Shown here: positions 17,000 to 25,192 of the stretch, one piece after another
Layout of the letters: each line of letters opens with the position of its first letter
Position numbering within the stretch: the stretch's first letter is position 1
NCBI GenBank assembly: GCA_010672785.1
Contig: JAAHFX010000009.1
Location: 570,448-634,447 of the forward strand
Source of the DNA: Sphaerospermopsis sp. SIO1G1
Lineage (GTDB): Bacteria; Cyanobacteriota; Cyanobacteriia; Cyanobacteriales; Nostocaceae
Direction: 5' to 3'
DNA length: 64,000 nt
Notes under the pieces: generated by a model
Told to the model about the DNA's origin: nothing
Seen by the model: the letters and a program-made list of their open reading frames with translations, nothing else
The model's database searches: none
Made by a program: the position numbers and the translations under genes

Positions 17000-17304
17000 A
17001 GAATCATGAGCTAATAGGTTATTTATTAATAGAAATATTAAACTGCTGTACAGCTAAAGATATGTAATTTTACCAACGAAAAGATCAAATAATATTGAGT
17101 AAATTTACTGTTTGTATCCTTATTAACTAATTCAATTCATTGTTGTCAGTTTGATTGCTGAATAAACATCCATTTGTTGTACTAAGTGTTGACAATATCA
17201 AAATTATATAATAACAAGGGGGCATCTACAATTAAAGGCACTAGTGTTATCCCCCCTAAGAGACACACCAGTGCCAACTACTAAATTTTACGGTTAATAT
17301 AATC
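17000..17304. other. 305-bp divergent promoter region
   Basis: Separates the ATP-grasp gene (minus) from the 78-residue gene (plus). The plus-side leader structure is listed at 17189-17275; the remainder is plain AT-rich sequence. Confidence 0.5.
17189..17275 (+). promoter_or_regulatory. Promoter and structured leader of the 78-aa gene
   Basis: A perfect TATAAT lies at 17207-17212, predicting a start near 17219. TTGACA at 17189-17194 is only 12 bp away, too close for a normal -35. The transcript would begin with GGGGG (17218-17222) and fold GGCACTAGTGT (17237-17247) with ACACCAGTGCC (17265-17275), one mismatch. The loop holds CCCCCC (17251-17256), able to pair with the leading GGGGG as a pseudoknot or competitor. 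The start codon is 30 nt downstream. Confidence 0.55.
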
Positions 17305-17541
17305 ATGACACAGAATTCAGATTTCCAAGATACAAAGTTAGAAAATCATGCCATTTCCTACAGAAATCGGCTCAATAGTTGGACTATAGCACGTGTGCTG
17401 GCCAGTCAGGAACGGGTAATCGTTGCTAGATTCCGTACCAAGTCAGATGCAGATGGTTATATTCAACACTTACAACAATTATCTCCTGATACCGTTTTTG
17501 AACTTTTCTTTGATTATCGTCAGGAAGAAGTGACGGTTTAA
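17305..17541 (+). CDS. Small conserved protein of unknown function, 78 aa
   Basis: 78 residues, soluble, no signal peptide. The centre SWTIARVLASQERVIVARFRTKSDADGYIQHLQQL reads as strand-strand-helix, with the pattern of a small alpha/beta domain; I recall similar short proteins in Nostocales but cannot name a family. It is preceded by an unusual structured leader and a clear -10 box, so it is likely expressed and regulated at RNA level. Start ATG 17305. A stable hairpin repeat follows at 17576-17631. Confidence 0.65.
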   Translation: MTQNSDFQDTKLENHAISYRNRLNSWTIARVLASQERVIVARFRTKSDADGYIQHLQQLSPDTVFELFFDYRQEEVTV

Positions 17542-17575
17542 GGTAAGTATTTACAGATCGAGATTTTTGATATCT

Positions 17576-17631
17576 AGATCCCCGATTTCTACAAATTTAT
17601 TTGCATTAAAGATAAAAGAAGTCGGGGATCT
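17576..17631. repeat. Inverted repeat AGATCCCCGATTTCT, 26-nt spacer
   Basis: AGATCCCCGATTTCT (17576-17590) pairs with AGAAGTCGGGGATCT (17617-17631), one mismatch in 15. The position, 35 nt after the stop of the 78-residue gene, would suit a terminator, but no T-run follows. As I recall it, the GATCCCCGACTTCTT word is a common dispersed palindrome in Nostocales, so a repeat origin is likely. Confidence 0.65.
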
Positions 17632-17640
17632 GATCTAATT

Positions 17641-17733
17641 AGAACTTACGCAAAATATCCCTCAAACTCCCATTTCTCTGTGTTCTCTGTGTCTCTGTGG
17701 TTCGATATTCCATAACTCCTGAGAATTAAGTAC
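17641..17733 (+). mobile_element. Family A small element, decayed right end
   Basis: Left end AGAACTTACGCAAAAT. Core CTCTGTGTTCTCTGTG, then GGTTCGATATTCCATAAC. The right end is decayed (GAATTAAGTACG for TGCGTAAGTCC). It directly abuts the hairpin repeat at 17576-17631. Confidence 0.65.
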
Positions 17734-17807
17734 GTCGAGTTACTAAATAACTTTACTAGTGCTAAAAAATAATAGAATTGTTTTTAAAAACTGAAGGAAG
17801 TAATTAT

Positions 17808-18194
17808 ATGATTAAAATATCCAATATTCACCATGTCGCTATCATTTGTTCAGATTACCAAACATCAAAACATTTTTATGTTGATATTCTCGGTTTTCCC
17901 ATTATTCAAGAAACCTACCGCAAAGAACGTAATTCCTATAAACTAGATTTAAAAATTGGCAATTCCCAAATTGAATTATTCTCCTTTCCCAACCCTCCTC
18001 AAAGAGTAAGTAAACCCGAAGCTTGTGGTTTAAGACATCTTGCTTTTGCAGTGGAAAATATAGAAGAAAGCGTCAAATATTTAAACTCTCAAAATATTGA
18101 AGTTGAAAATATCAGAGACGATGAAATTACAGGTAAGAGATTCACATTTTTCAAAGATCCAGATAATTTACCTCTAGAAATTTATGAAGTTTAA
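17808..18194 (+). CDS. VOC superfamily (glyoxalase I-like, YaeR type) protein
   Basis: 128 residues, one vicinal-oxygen-chelate unit pair. ISNIHHVAIICSDYQTSKHFYVDILGFPI is the first half; GLRHLAFAVENIEESVKYLNSQNIE the second, ending RFTFFKDPDNLPLEIYEV. Candidate metal ligands are His8, Glu near 56 (QIELFSF), the His of LRHLAF and the terminal Glu of LPLEIYE, matching the YaeR/GloA2 type. Start ATG 17808 has GAAGGAAG just upstream, so the in-frame TTG at 17778 is rejected. Substrate not predictable; an aldehyde-glutathione adduct is possible. The GNAT gene follows after 86 bp. Confidence 0.88.
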   Translation: MIKISNIHHVAIICSDYQTSKHFYVDILGFPIIQETYRKERNSYKLDLKIGNSQIELFSFPNPPQRVSKPEACGLRHLAFAVENIEESVKYLNSQNIEVENIRDDEITGKRFTFFKDPDNLPLEIYEV

Positions 18195-18280
18195 TTAGTC
18201 GTGTAAAATAAATTTTATAGTTAGGAGAGGGAACAGGGAACAGAAAAGTAAGTTGTATAATTAATTTTATCCACATACTT

Positions 18281-18745
18281 ATGATCATTAGAAAATATCA
18301 AATTACAGATACAGAAATGATCATGAATTTGTTTTATAACACGGTTCATGAAATCAACATTCGTGATTATACTCAAGCACAAGTTGATGCTTGGGCTACA
18401 AAAAATCTAAATTATGAATATTGGTTAGCAAGATTAAAAATTAAACAACCATTAGTAGCAGAAATAAGTGGTGAAATAGTTGGGTTTGTAGAATTAGAAG
18501 CTGATGGACATATTGATTGTTTTTACTGTCACAGTCAATATCAAAATCAGGGAATTGGAACACAACTTTTAAATTATATAGAAGATATTGCTAAATCACA
18601 AAATAATCAAAAGTTATATGCAGAAGTTAGTATTACTGCTAAACCTTTTTTTCTCAAACGTGGTTTTTCAATCATTAAAGAACAGCAGGTAGAAAGAAGG
18701 GGGGAAGTTTTTAAAAACTATGTTATGGAAAAAGAGATCATATAA
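18281..18745 (+). CDS. GNAT family N-acetyltransferase
   Basis: 154 residues with the GNAT layout: MIIRKYQITDTEMIMNLFYNTVHEIN start, GEIVGFVELEADGHIDCFYCHSQYQNQGIGTQLLNYIE with the acetyl-CoA loop Q-N-Q-G-I-G at about residues 88-93, and a final VSITAKPFFLKRGFSIIKEQQVERRGEVFKNYVMEK. It belongs to the YafP-like subgroup by its RRGEVFKNYVMEK end. Acyl acceptor unknown. Probably co-directional with the VOC gene, but whether they form an operon is not clear. Confidence 0.9.
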   Translation: MIIRKYQITDTEMIMNLFYNTVHEINIRDYTQAQVDAWATKNLNYEYWLARLKIKQPLVAEISGEIVGFVELEADGHIDCFYCHSQYQNQGIGTQLLNYIEDIAKSQNNQKLYAEVSITAKPFFLKRGFSIIKEQQVERRGEVFKNYVMEKEII

Positions 18746-18781
18746 AAATTATCTAATTCCTTATTCTAAATTCTAAATTCT

Positions 18782-19459
18782 TCATTTTAAATATCCATCT
18801 TCCATTTTGACAATTCTATCAGCAATATCTAAAATGCGATTATCATGGGTAACTAATAAAATTGTACATCCCTGTTCCTTCGCTAACTTCTGCATTAAAT
18901 TTACCACATCCCTACCAGACTTACTATCTAAAGCTGCTGTGGGTTCATCTGCTAAAACTAACTGGGGATGATGAACTAATGCACGAGCGATCGCAACTCG
19001 TTGTTTTTGTCCTCCAGAAAGTCCATCAGGATAATATTTTAACCTTTCTCCTAACCCCACAACTTTTAACATTTCTGCTGCTTTGGTTTGTGCTTCTTGA
19101 AAGGAAATAGTAGTATCATTTTCAAATGGCATTTGTACATTTTGTTGGGCGTTTAAAAAACCTAATAAGTTATGTGCTTGGAAAATATAACCTATGTTTC
19201 TTCGCAATTGTACCATTTGATTTTTTGTTGCACCTAATAATTCTTTATCTAATATTTTTAAACTGCCATTTTGCACGGAACGTAAACTCCCAATTAAGGT
19301 TAATAATGTGGTTTTACCTGAACCTGAAGGCCCAGTCATAATTACTATTTCTCCTGCTTGAATTTCTAGGTTGATATCAAAGAGTATTTGTTTTTTTAAT
19401 GTTCCTTTTCCATAAAAGTGGCTGAGGTTGGAAATGGAAATTGCTGGTGTTTTGTTCAT
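18782..19459 (-). CDS. devA: DevA-like ABC exporter ATPase
   Basis: 225-residue ATPase of the MacB/LolD/DevA type. Walker A GPSGSGKTT near residue 44, signature LSGGQKQRVAIARAL, Walker B LVLADEPTAALD, H-loop LLVTHDNRI. Third gene of a devB-devC-devA set on the minus strand, the standard order. In Anabaena the prototype exports heterocyst glycolipids through a TolC-like channel; several paralogs exist per genome, so this copy may carry another substrate. It follows devC after 135 bp that contains a fragment of family A words, so co-transcription is likely but not certain. Confidence 0.92.
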   Translation of the reverse strand: MNKTPAISISNLSHFYGKGTLKKQILFDINLEIQAGEIVIMTGPSGSGKTTLLTLIGSLRSVQNGSLKILDKELLGATKNQMVQLRRNIGYIFQAHNLLGFLNAQQNVQMPFENDTTISFQEAQTKAAEMLKVVGLGERLKYYPDGLSGGQKQRVAIARALVHHPQLVLADEPTAALDSKSGRDVVNLMQKLAKEQGCTILLVTHDNRILDIADRIVKMEDGYLK

Positions 19460-19594
19460 GATTTTTTTAGGTAACGAACCACAGAGACACAGAGTACACA
19501 GAGGAGGATAAATATTTGATATGTAGGTTGGGTTGAGGAAGGAAACCCAACTAAACTATTTATGCTAAGATGGATAAATCCTAAATTCTAAATT

Positions 19595-20758
19595 CTAAAA
19601 TACATCCGCAGGATCAGCAGCTTGCAGTTTTTGCATCGCTATAAGTGCGGAAATTGAACACATAATATTTGTGACAATAAAAATAAAAACTGCCCTTTCT
19701 ACAGTCATTAAAATTGGTAATAATGTTGCTTGACGAGTGATTAAATACAAAGCTTGGGAAATTGCAAAACCAGGAATAAAACCAATCAATGCTAAAATCA
19801 AAGCTTCTTGAAATACGAGAGTTAATAAATAACTACTTTTGAAACCCATTGCTTTTAAAGTTGCATATTCTGGTAAATGATCAGAAACATCACTATATAA
19901 AATCTGATAAACAATAACTGCACCAACCACAAAACCAATTATTGCACCTAATGTGAATATAAAACCTACAGGTGTACTTGCATTCCAAAAACTTTTTTCT
20001 TTAGCTATCAATTCCTCTTTTGATAATACTTTCACATCTTTGGGTAAGTTAGAACGTAAGTTTTCTAATACCCAGTTGACATCTGCATCATCTTCTAATT
20101 TTATCAATCCAAAATCTATTAAACCATACTGTCTCCGTCCCGAATTAAATAATCTCAGAAAGTTAACATCGCTAGTAATCACATTACCATTAACACCAAA
20201 GGAAGTTCCCAGGTTAAATAAACCAACTACATTGATTCTGCGGTTATTTAGTTCGGTTTGAATCGCTTGTTGATTCTCAATTGAATTCACAATTTGTCCA
20301 AATTCTTTTCTTGAACCTCGATCAAATAAAACTGTATTTTCTTGTTTTAAAGATGGTATATTTTCTTTAATACCTGGTAAATTTAAAACCTTCTCTTCTG
20401 GGTTAAACCCAATTACAAAAATTCCCCAACTTTCTTTATTTTCGGGATTTTTCCAATACACAGAATCTAAATAAATGGGACTAACTGATTTTACCCCTGT
20501 AAAACCTAATGTTTGATATAATCGTCTCTGGGAAAATTGATCTAGGGAAATTAAAGCTTTATAGTCAGAACTAATTAAAACAATTTCCCCTTCCAAACTT
20601 TGATGTAATGCGACTGCACCATCAAATAAAGCATCTCTAATTCCTAACTGTAAAAACATCAACACATCAGCAAAAGCAATTCCAGCTAAAGCAACGGCCA
20701 TTCTCGCTTTTTCTCTGGATAGTTGTAACCAAGCTAAAGGAATTTTTTTTCTAAACAT
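19595..20758 (-). CDS. devC: DevC-like ABC exporter permease
   Basis: 387 residues with the DevC layout: an N-terminal helix after IPLAWLQLSREKARMAVALAGIAFADVLMFLQLGIRDALF, a large periplasmic domain (about 45-255) and three C-terminal helices beginning PVGFIFTLGAIIGFVVGAVIVYQILYSD, then LKAMGFKSSYLLTLVFQEALILALIGF (the coupling-helix region). It ends AADPADVF. Full length. It would work with the DevA ATPase and the DevB adaptor as a MacB-like tripartite pump in the cytoplasmic membrane. Confidence 0.93.
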   Translation of the reverse strand: MFRKKIPLAWLQLSREKARMAVALAGIAFADVLMFLQLGIRDALFDGAVALHQSLEGEIVLISSDYKALISLDQFSQRRLYQTLGFTGVKSVSPIYLDSVYWKNPENKESWGIFVIGFNPEEKVLNLPGIKENIPSLKQENTVLFDRGSRKEFGQIVNSIENQQAIQTELNNRRINVVGLFNLGTSFGVNGNVITSDVNFLRLFNSGRRQYGLIDFGLIKLEDDADVNWVLENLRSNLPKDVKVLSKEELIAKEKSFWNASTPVGFIFTLGAIIGFVVGAVIVYQILYSDVSDHLPEYATLKAMGFKSSYLLTLVFQEALILALIGFIPGFAISQALYLITRQATLLPILMTVERAVFIFIVTNIMCSISALIAMQKLQAADPADVF

Positions 20759-20784
20759 CGTAAAAATACCATCATTGAATTATT

Positions 20785-20812
20785 TGCGTCCATCTGCGTC
20801 CATCTGCGTTCC
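20785..20812. repeat. 10-mer repeat TGCGTCCATC between devB and devC
   Basis: Two and a half copies of TGCGTCCATC. The inverse form (ACGCAGATGT/GACGCAGATG) follows murD at 50332-50361. Confidence 0.7.
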
Positions 20813-20816
20813 TAAT

Positions 20817-21998
20817 TCAGATTTCATCTAAAGCAATTGCTACCCTAACCTTAGAATTAGTCAAACCAGCAACCCGTTTACTCGACTGATCATCTAACTT
20901 AATTTTTACCTCTACAACTCTTGCATCAATATCAGCCGCAGGATCAGTATTTAAAACATCTTTTTTATCAATTAGTAAACCAATATGATCAACTTTTCCC
21001 GTTAATTCTCCTGGTAAATTCATCTGAGTAATAGTTGTATTTTGCCCTCTTTTAACTCTATTTATATCAGTTTCATAAACCTCAGCAACTACATACATTT
21101 GTTGCGTTTCACCAATTTCCACTATTCCTGAATTCTCAATTATTTCTCCTGCAAAAGTATTGATTTTTAAAACTTGTCCATTTCTAGGCGATCGCACATA
21201 GGTTAATTCTAAATCTGCTTTTGCTGTCTCCACTAAAGATTTTGCATTGGCAATTTCTGCCTGTGCCAATTGTATATCTGTGGGTCTAATTTCTGCTATT
21301 CTATTTAATGTGGCTTTTGCTTGTCTGAGTTTCTCTCTCAATGTTTCTGATGTCTGATTTTGGTTGGCAATTGCTTCTTTTAAACTTGCTTCTGCTGTAT
21401 CTAAAGTTAATTTTTTGCTGTCACGAATTGATTTAGAAACCGCCCCTTCTTGTTGCAAAGATTGATAACGCAGATATTCAATTTCCGCATTCTTAACTTC
21501 TGCTGTTAATCTTCTCACTGTTGCTTTTCTGGCTGCACTTTCTTGACGTAATAATGCTTCTAATTCCGCAATATTTGCTTTTTGTGCGTCAAGCTCTCCC
21601 TGTTTTGCACCTGCTTTCACTTGATCTAACCGAGATTCAGCAATTTTCACCTGTTGTTTTGCTTGGTTTAGTGCTGCCAAACGTCGTTCCTTGCTATCTA
21701 AAACCGCTATTATTTGTCCTTTATTAATGCGATCGCCTTCTTTTACCAATAATTCCCCCACCCGGTTACTACCCCCCATCTGTGATGCAGCAACCTGTAT
21801 TACCTCCCCCTGCGGTTCAATTCTTCCCAACGCTGTCACCGCTTTGATGATCGGAGGTTTTTCCACAGCTATGCTTACCTTTTCATTGGTTCTACTGTTA
21901 GATAAAACGTAAAATGAACCTCCAATACTAGCACAAGCTAAAATCATCACTCCTATAATTAGCTTGTTTCCATACCTGACGTGATCAATATTCTGCAT
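20817..21998 (-). CDS. devB: DevB-like membrane-fusion (HlyD family) protein
   Basis: About 393 residues from ATG 21998 (MQNIDHVRYGN). A TTG 24 codons upstream also opens the frame but would place the start inside the palindrome at 22065-22080. One N-terminal membrane helix (IIGVMILACASIGGSFYVL) anchors it. Then come a lipoyl half (TALGRIEPQGEVIQVAAS), a long alpha-hairpin coiled coil (about 120-250, rich in A/Q/E), the second lipoyl half (YVRSPRNGQVLKINTFAGE) and a beta-barrel domain. It would bridge the DevAC pump to an outer-membrane TolC-like channel. Confidence 0.92.
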   Translation of the reverse strand: MQNIDHVRYGNKLIIGVMILACASIGGSFYVLSNSRTNEKVSIAVEKPPIIKAVTALGRIEPQGEVIQVAASQMGGSNRVGELLVKEGDRINKGQIIAVLDSKERRLAALNQAKQQVKIAESRLDQVKAGAKQGELDAQKANIAELEALLRQESAARKATVRRLTAEVKNAEIEYLRYQSLQQEGAVSKSIRDSKKLTLDTAEASLKEAIANQNQTSETLREKLRQAKATLNRIAEIRPTDIQLAQAEIANAKSLVETAKADLELTYVRSPRNGQVLKINTFAGEIIENSGIVEIGETQQMYVVAEVYETDINRVKRGQNTTITQMNLPGELTGKVDHIGLLIDKKDVLNTDPAADIDARVVEVKIKLDDQSSKRVAGLTNSKVRVAIALDEI

Positions 21999-22064
21999 AG
22001 ATATAACCCCCTGTGGGTTAGCAATAACATTGCTGTGTACAACCAAGTCATAAAAATATTTTTT

Positions 22065-22098
22065 ATTCAACTTGTTGAATACAACTTTAGAGTATAAT
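22065..22098 (+). promoter_or_regulatory. padR promoter with overlapping palindrome, between devB and padR
   Basis: A perfect palindrome ATTCAAC-TT-GTTGAAT (22065-22080) and an overlapping GTTGAATACAAC precede TATAAT (22093-22098) at the distance of a -35 region. The right half supplies TTGTTG. A PadR dimer bound here would block its own promoter and sit in the devB leader. Palindrome and -10 are seen; regulator binding is inferred. Confidence 0.6.
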
Positions 22099-22135
22099 CA
22101 GAATATCTGTCAAGCATTCTTTAATTTTTTTATTT

Positions 22136-22681
22136 ATGAGTTTATCTCACGCAATTTTAACTTGTTTAGTCGAAACGCCTCAAAGTGGATATGATCTATC
22201 TAAAATCTTTGGGGAATCTGTGGGTTACTTTTGGCACGCTTCCCAACAGCAGATTTACAGAGAACTAGGCAAAATGGAAAAGCAAGGTTATGTGCGTTCG
22301 GAAGTTATTCCCCGTCAAGGGCGCTTAGATAAAAAAAATTACTCCATTACTGAAGCAGGGAAGGAATATTTAATAGAATGGATGCAGCAACCCAGCGAAC
22401 CGGATATAATTAGAGAAGATATATTAGTAAAAGTATTTTCTGGTAATTTAGTAGCAGATCAAGTATTAATTACAGATATAGAAAATCGTCACAAAACCCA
22501 TTCTCAGAAATTATTAGAATATAGAAAAGTTGAACAAGAAAAGTTTTTAAAAACAAAAGAATTAAGTAAATCAGAGAAGTTAAAATATCTAGTTTTAAAA
22601 GCAGGTATTCGTTATGAAATAAGTCTTATAGACTGGTGTAATGAAGCATTAGAAATATTGAGAAATACAGTAGATAATTAG
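22136..22681 (+). CDS. PadR family transcriptional regulator
   Basis: 181 residues. The N-terminal winged helix is SLSHAILTCLVETPQSGYDLSKIFGESVGYFWHASQQQIYRELGKMEKQGYVRSEVI, with the conserved Y-R-x-L-x-x-M-E-x-x-G recognition helix; the wing is GRLDKKNYSITEAGKEYL. The C-terminal half (about 85-181) is a long helical dimerisation domain, placing it in the PadR-s2/Vir subgroup. It is divergent from the devBCA-like set with 137 bp between starts, so it probably controls that exporter and itself in response to a small molecule, perhaps the exported one. Confidence 0.92.
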   Translation: MSLSHAILTCLVETPQSGYDLSKIFGESVGYFWHASQQQIYRELGKMEKQGYVRSEVIPRQGRLDKKNYSITEAGKEYLIEWMQQPSEPDIIREDILVKVFSGNLVADQVLITDIENRHKTHSQKLLEYRKVEQEKFLKTKELSKSEKLKYLVLKAGIRYEISLIDWCNEALEILRNTVDN

Positions 22682-22896
22682 GAGTTGCAGCAAAAAGTGA
22701 AAACTGATAACTGATAATTAGGGTTGTTTAATCTCGCTGTTCACTGGAAAAGAAAATACCGAAAAAAAGGACAAAAATCACCTTGTTATATCTTAACCAA
22801 TCTCCCCAATTTTCAACAAACCTGATCCCTCACCCTGATTGATCGTAGCTAAAGTCCATACCTACCACGCAGCCTATTCTCAAACTCGGGTTAATA

Positions 22897-23487
22897 TTAT
22901 GAATCTACCAATGGCCCGTAAGGAAGCGGAGAATAGTTCGGATCGCTAGTGGATTCATACCAGTAGTTCATATGACCTTCAATGAACTCGGTGCGGGAGA
23001 TGAAACCATTGCCATCAACATCAATGCTGTCGAAAGCTCGATCAGCACGGTTGGTATCCTCACCCCCAGAGTATATCGTTAGATACTTTCGGTATTCTTC
23101 ACGGGATATCTTTCCAGAGCCATCTGTATCTACGAAATCAAAGAACACTTCGTTCTTTCGTCTACCCGCTTCACGCGACGACTGCATCAACGAGACTGCC
23201 TTTGCAGCATTGGCTAGGAACTTTTCGTAATCGATCTCGGTTTCAGCATCTACCTCACTCCCTCCGGCAACAAAGTTATAAAACAGGGAGTGAAACACTG
23301 CACGAATTTCGTCGTCTTTCGACCGCTCGTTTTGATTTTGTACCAACCGCTCCGCAATCTCTTCATATTCAGAGCGCGACAAAAAACCATTTTGGTTAGT
23401 GTCCATAACCTTGAAGTAGGTTTTCATCTTGGCAACCCAAAAACTAGATGACAACAAATCTTCTGGGGACATTCTTCTTAATTCCAC
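22897..23487 (-). CDS. EF-hand calcium-binding protein (calerythrin-like)
   Basis: 196 residues with three canonical EF-hand loops: DTNQNGFLSRSE at 29-40, DTDGSGKISREE at 120-131 and DVDGNGFISRTE at 156-167, each with D/D/N or S/G/I or L/E in the right places. A degenerate fourth loop may lie around EVDAETEIDYEKF (78-90). The paired arrangement resembles calerythrin and sarcoplasmic Ca-binding proteins, which are Ca buffers or sensors. No signal peptide. The frame starts at GTG 23487; an ATG at 23472 is possible. The C-terminus is aromatic and Pro-rich. Confidence 0.88.
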   Translation of the reverse strand: MELRRMSPEDLLSSSFWVAKMKTYFKVMDTNQNGFLSRSEYEEIAERLVQNQNERSKDDEIRAVFHSLFYNFVAGGSEVDAETEIDYEKFLANAAKAVSLMQSSREAGRRKNEVFFDFVDTDGSGKISREEYRKYLTIYSGGEDTNRADRAFDSIDVDGNGFISRTEFIEGHMNYWYESTSDPNYSPLPYGPLVDS

Positions 23488-23544
23488 AATTAAATTCTGG
23501 CAAATTTAGCATTTTCAACCATTGGTGTCAAGTTAAGGAAAGAG

Positions 23545-23685
23545 GTGATTGGTGACTGGTGATTGGTTAACAGTGAACAGTAACAACTGATAACTGATAA
23601 CTGACAACTGACAACTGATAACTGACAACTGATAACTGATAACTGATAACTGATAACTGATAACTGATAACTGATAACTGAACAG
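23545..23685. repeat. Heptamer tandem repeats (GGTGATT and AACTGAT types)
   Basis: A short GGTGATT/GGTGACT run is followed by about 13 units of AACTGAT or AACTGAC, interrupted only by single-base changes. This is one of the longest STRR runs in the window. It lies between two minus-strand genes. Confidence 0.9.
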
Positions 23686-23763
23686 GGAACAGTTTGAGAC
23701 CTTTTTTCAATTCTCCCCCTGCACCCTGCCTTATGCCAACGACAATTTTTAATGCCTACCTAC

Positions 23764-25161
23764 TTAAACCCCATTTTTAGCAAAGAATAAAGCTGTACGA
23801 GGACCGATTTCAATCCCACCGCGATTGGGACTGCCCCACTTATTAATGTACTTTTGACCATCACCACCGTAGTCTACACACATTTCAAAGTCGTACTGTA
23901 ATTCATGGTAACAACCGACTCCTAAACCAGGCATCTTAGCAGCAGTGACATCAAATGTTTCACCAGCCTTATTAATAATGGCTAAACCTTTATCTCCACG
24001 CTCAATAAATAGTAAATTGGGGCTATCTGCACTGTCAGCAATTTCGTTACCATTGCGATAGTATTGAGATTCTCCCATCATTTTTTCGTGGAATTGAGTA
24101 CCAGCAACAACTGTAGGATTGAAAGCATCAAAAGTTAAGATTAAGGGTGTTCCTTCTTTTCTCGCTAGAACATAAGCTGTTGCTAAAGGTAAGTCACCCT
24201 CATCAAATTTCCAATTATCAAACTGTCTTGGTGCCCAAGTATCATGATTACGAGCAAAGGTAACTGCATCGTCTCCAGGTAAAGCACGCTGAGTATCTGC
24301 GGGATTAACTAAAGAGCGTAAGTCTCCTCCGTAACTAAAAGCACTTTTCAAGGTATTAACCAATTGAAAATCTGTTACCTTGGGAAATACAGGAACATAT
24401 TTCATGCTCTCGTCAAAGTTGCGACCGATAGCTTCACCATAGAAAAACTTATCGTCAGGGATAACTTCGACTATCTTCTCCAAATCTTGAACAGGAATAT
24501 GTTTTACAGCATCAAAACGAAAGCCATCAATCCCCATAGCCATCAGTCTTTGCATATACTCATGCTGTTTCTGTTGGACATAAGGTAAATCAGTCTTTAA
24601 ATCTGGCAATCCTTCTTGATCATTGGAACTACATAACCAATCATTTTCAACTTCGTAGGGATTATTATAGTCGGCAATACATTTCGCCTCGTGAAAATAT
24701 TCCTTCTGCGGATAGAGTGGATATGCTTCAGGGAAAGGGGCAACATCTTTGTAATAACGATAGTTAGCCATGTGATTAAACACCACATCTGCAATCACTT
24801 TAATTCCCCGTTCATGAGCAGCGTCAATCAAATCCTTTAAATCTTGCTCATTTCCTAGATTTCCTTCCAGAACATAATCAAATGGCTGATATTGAATATA
24901 CCAGTATTGATCTGAAGTGCAGGGATTATCCTCCCGTGATGGTGTTTGATTGGGAGGGGAAATTTGAATATAGTTATATCCTGCTGCTTGAACTTCCGGC
25001 AGTTTTGCTGTGACATTGGCAAAACACTCATCGAAGGCGTGATAAATAACATCTGCTTGAGCAGGAATAGGATTGGCGGTTAGTCCAATCATAACTGCCA
25101 GCAAGCAAGTACAAATCCAGGTTCTGAGAAAACTGAAAGTTAAACTGTTTTTGGAGTCCAT
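23764..25161 (-). CDS. Secreted alpha-amylase (GH13)
   Basis: 465 residues with a signal peptide (hydrophobic 12-28, cleavage likely after PAQA at about 36). GH13 regions are all present: DVVFNH at about 125-130, GFRFDAVKH with nucleophile Asp217, GEAI with acid/base Glu243, and FARNHD with the transition-state Asp307. The C-terminal beta domain ends RTALFFAKNGV. The short B domain and CTSDQYWYIQYQP resemble animal/bacterial alpha-amylases acting on starch or glycogen. It lies 31 bp after the stop of the 5'-nucleotidase gene on the same strand, so they may form an operon. Confidence 0.95.
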   Translation of the reverse strand: MDSKNSLTFSFLRTWICTCLLAVMIGLTANPIPAQADVIYHAFDECFANVTAKLPEVQAAGYNYIQISPPNQTPSREDNPCTSDQYWYIQYQPFDYVLEGNLGNEQDLKDLIDAAHERGIKVIADVVFNHMANYRYYKDVAPFPEAYPLYPQKEYFHEAKCIADYNNPYEVENDWLCSSNDQEGLPDLKTDLPYVQQKQHEYMQRLMAMGIDGFRFDAVKHIPVQDLEKIVEVIPDDKFFYGEAIGRNFDESMKYVPVFPKVTDFQLVNTLKSAFSYGGDLRSLVNPADTQRALPGDDAVTFARNHDTWAPRQFDNWKFDEGDLPLATAYVLARKEGTPLILTFDAFNPTVVAGTQFHEKMMGESQYYRNGNEIADSADSPNLLFIERGDKGLAIINKAGETFDVTAAKMPGLGVGCYHELQYDFEMCVDYGGDGQKYINKWGSPNRGGIEIGPRTALFFAKNGV

Positions 25162-25192
25162 GTATATGGTTCCTGTATTTGAGTAAACTGCT

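Noticed and set aside
22000..22135. NtcA site for the devBCA-like genes
   Set aside because: No GTA-N8-TAC; nearest is GTACACAGCAATGTTA, which lacks the right half.
23545..23685. Possible CRISPR array
   Set aside because: The period is 7 bp with no spacers; it is an STRR.
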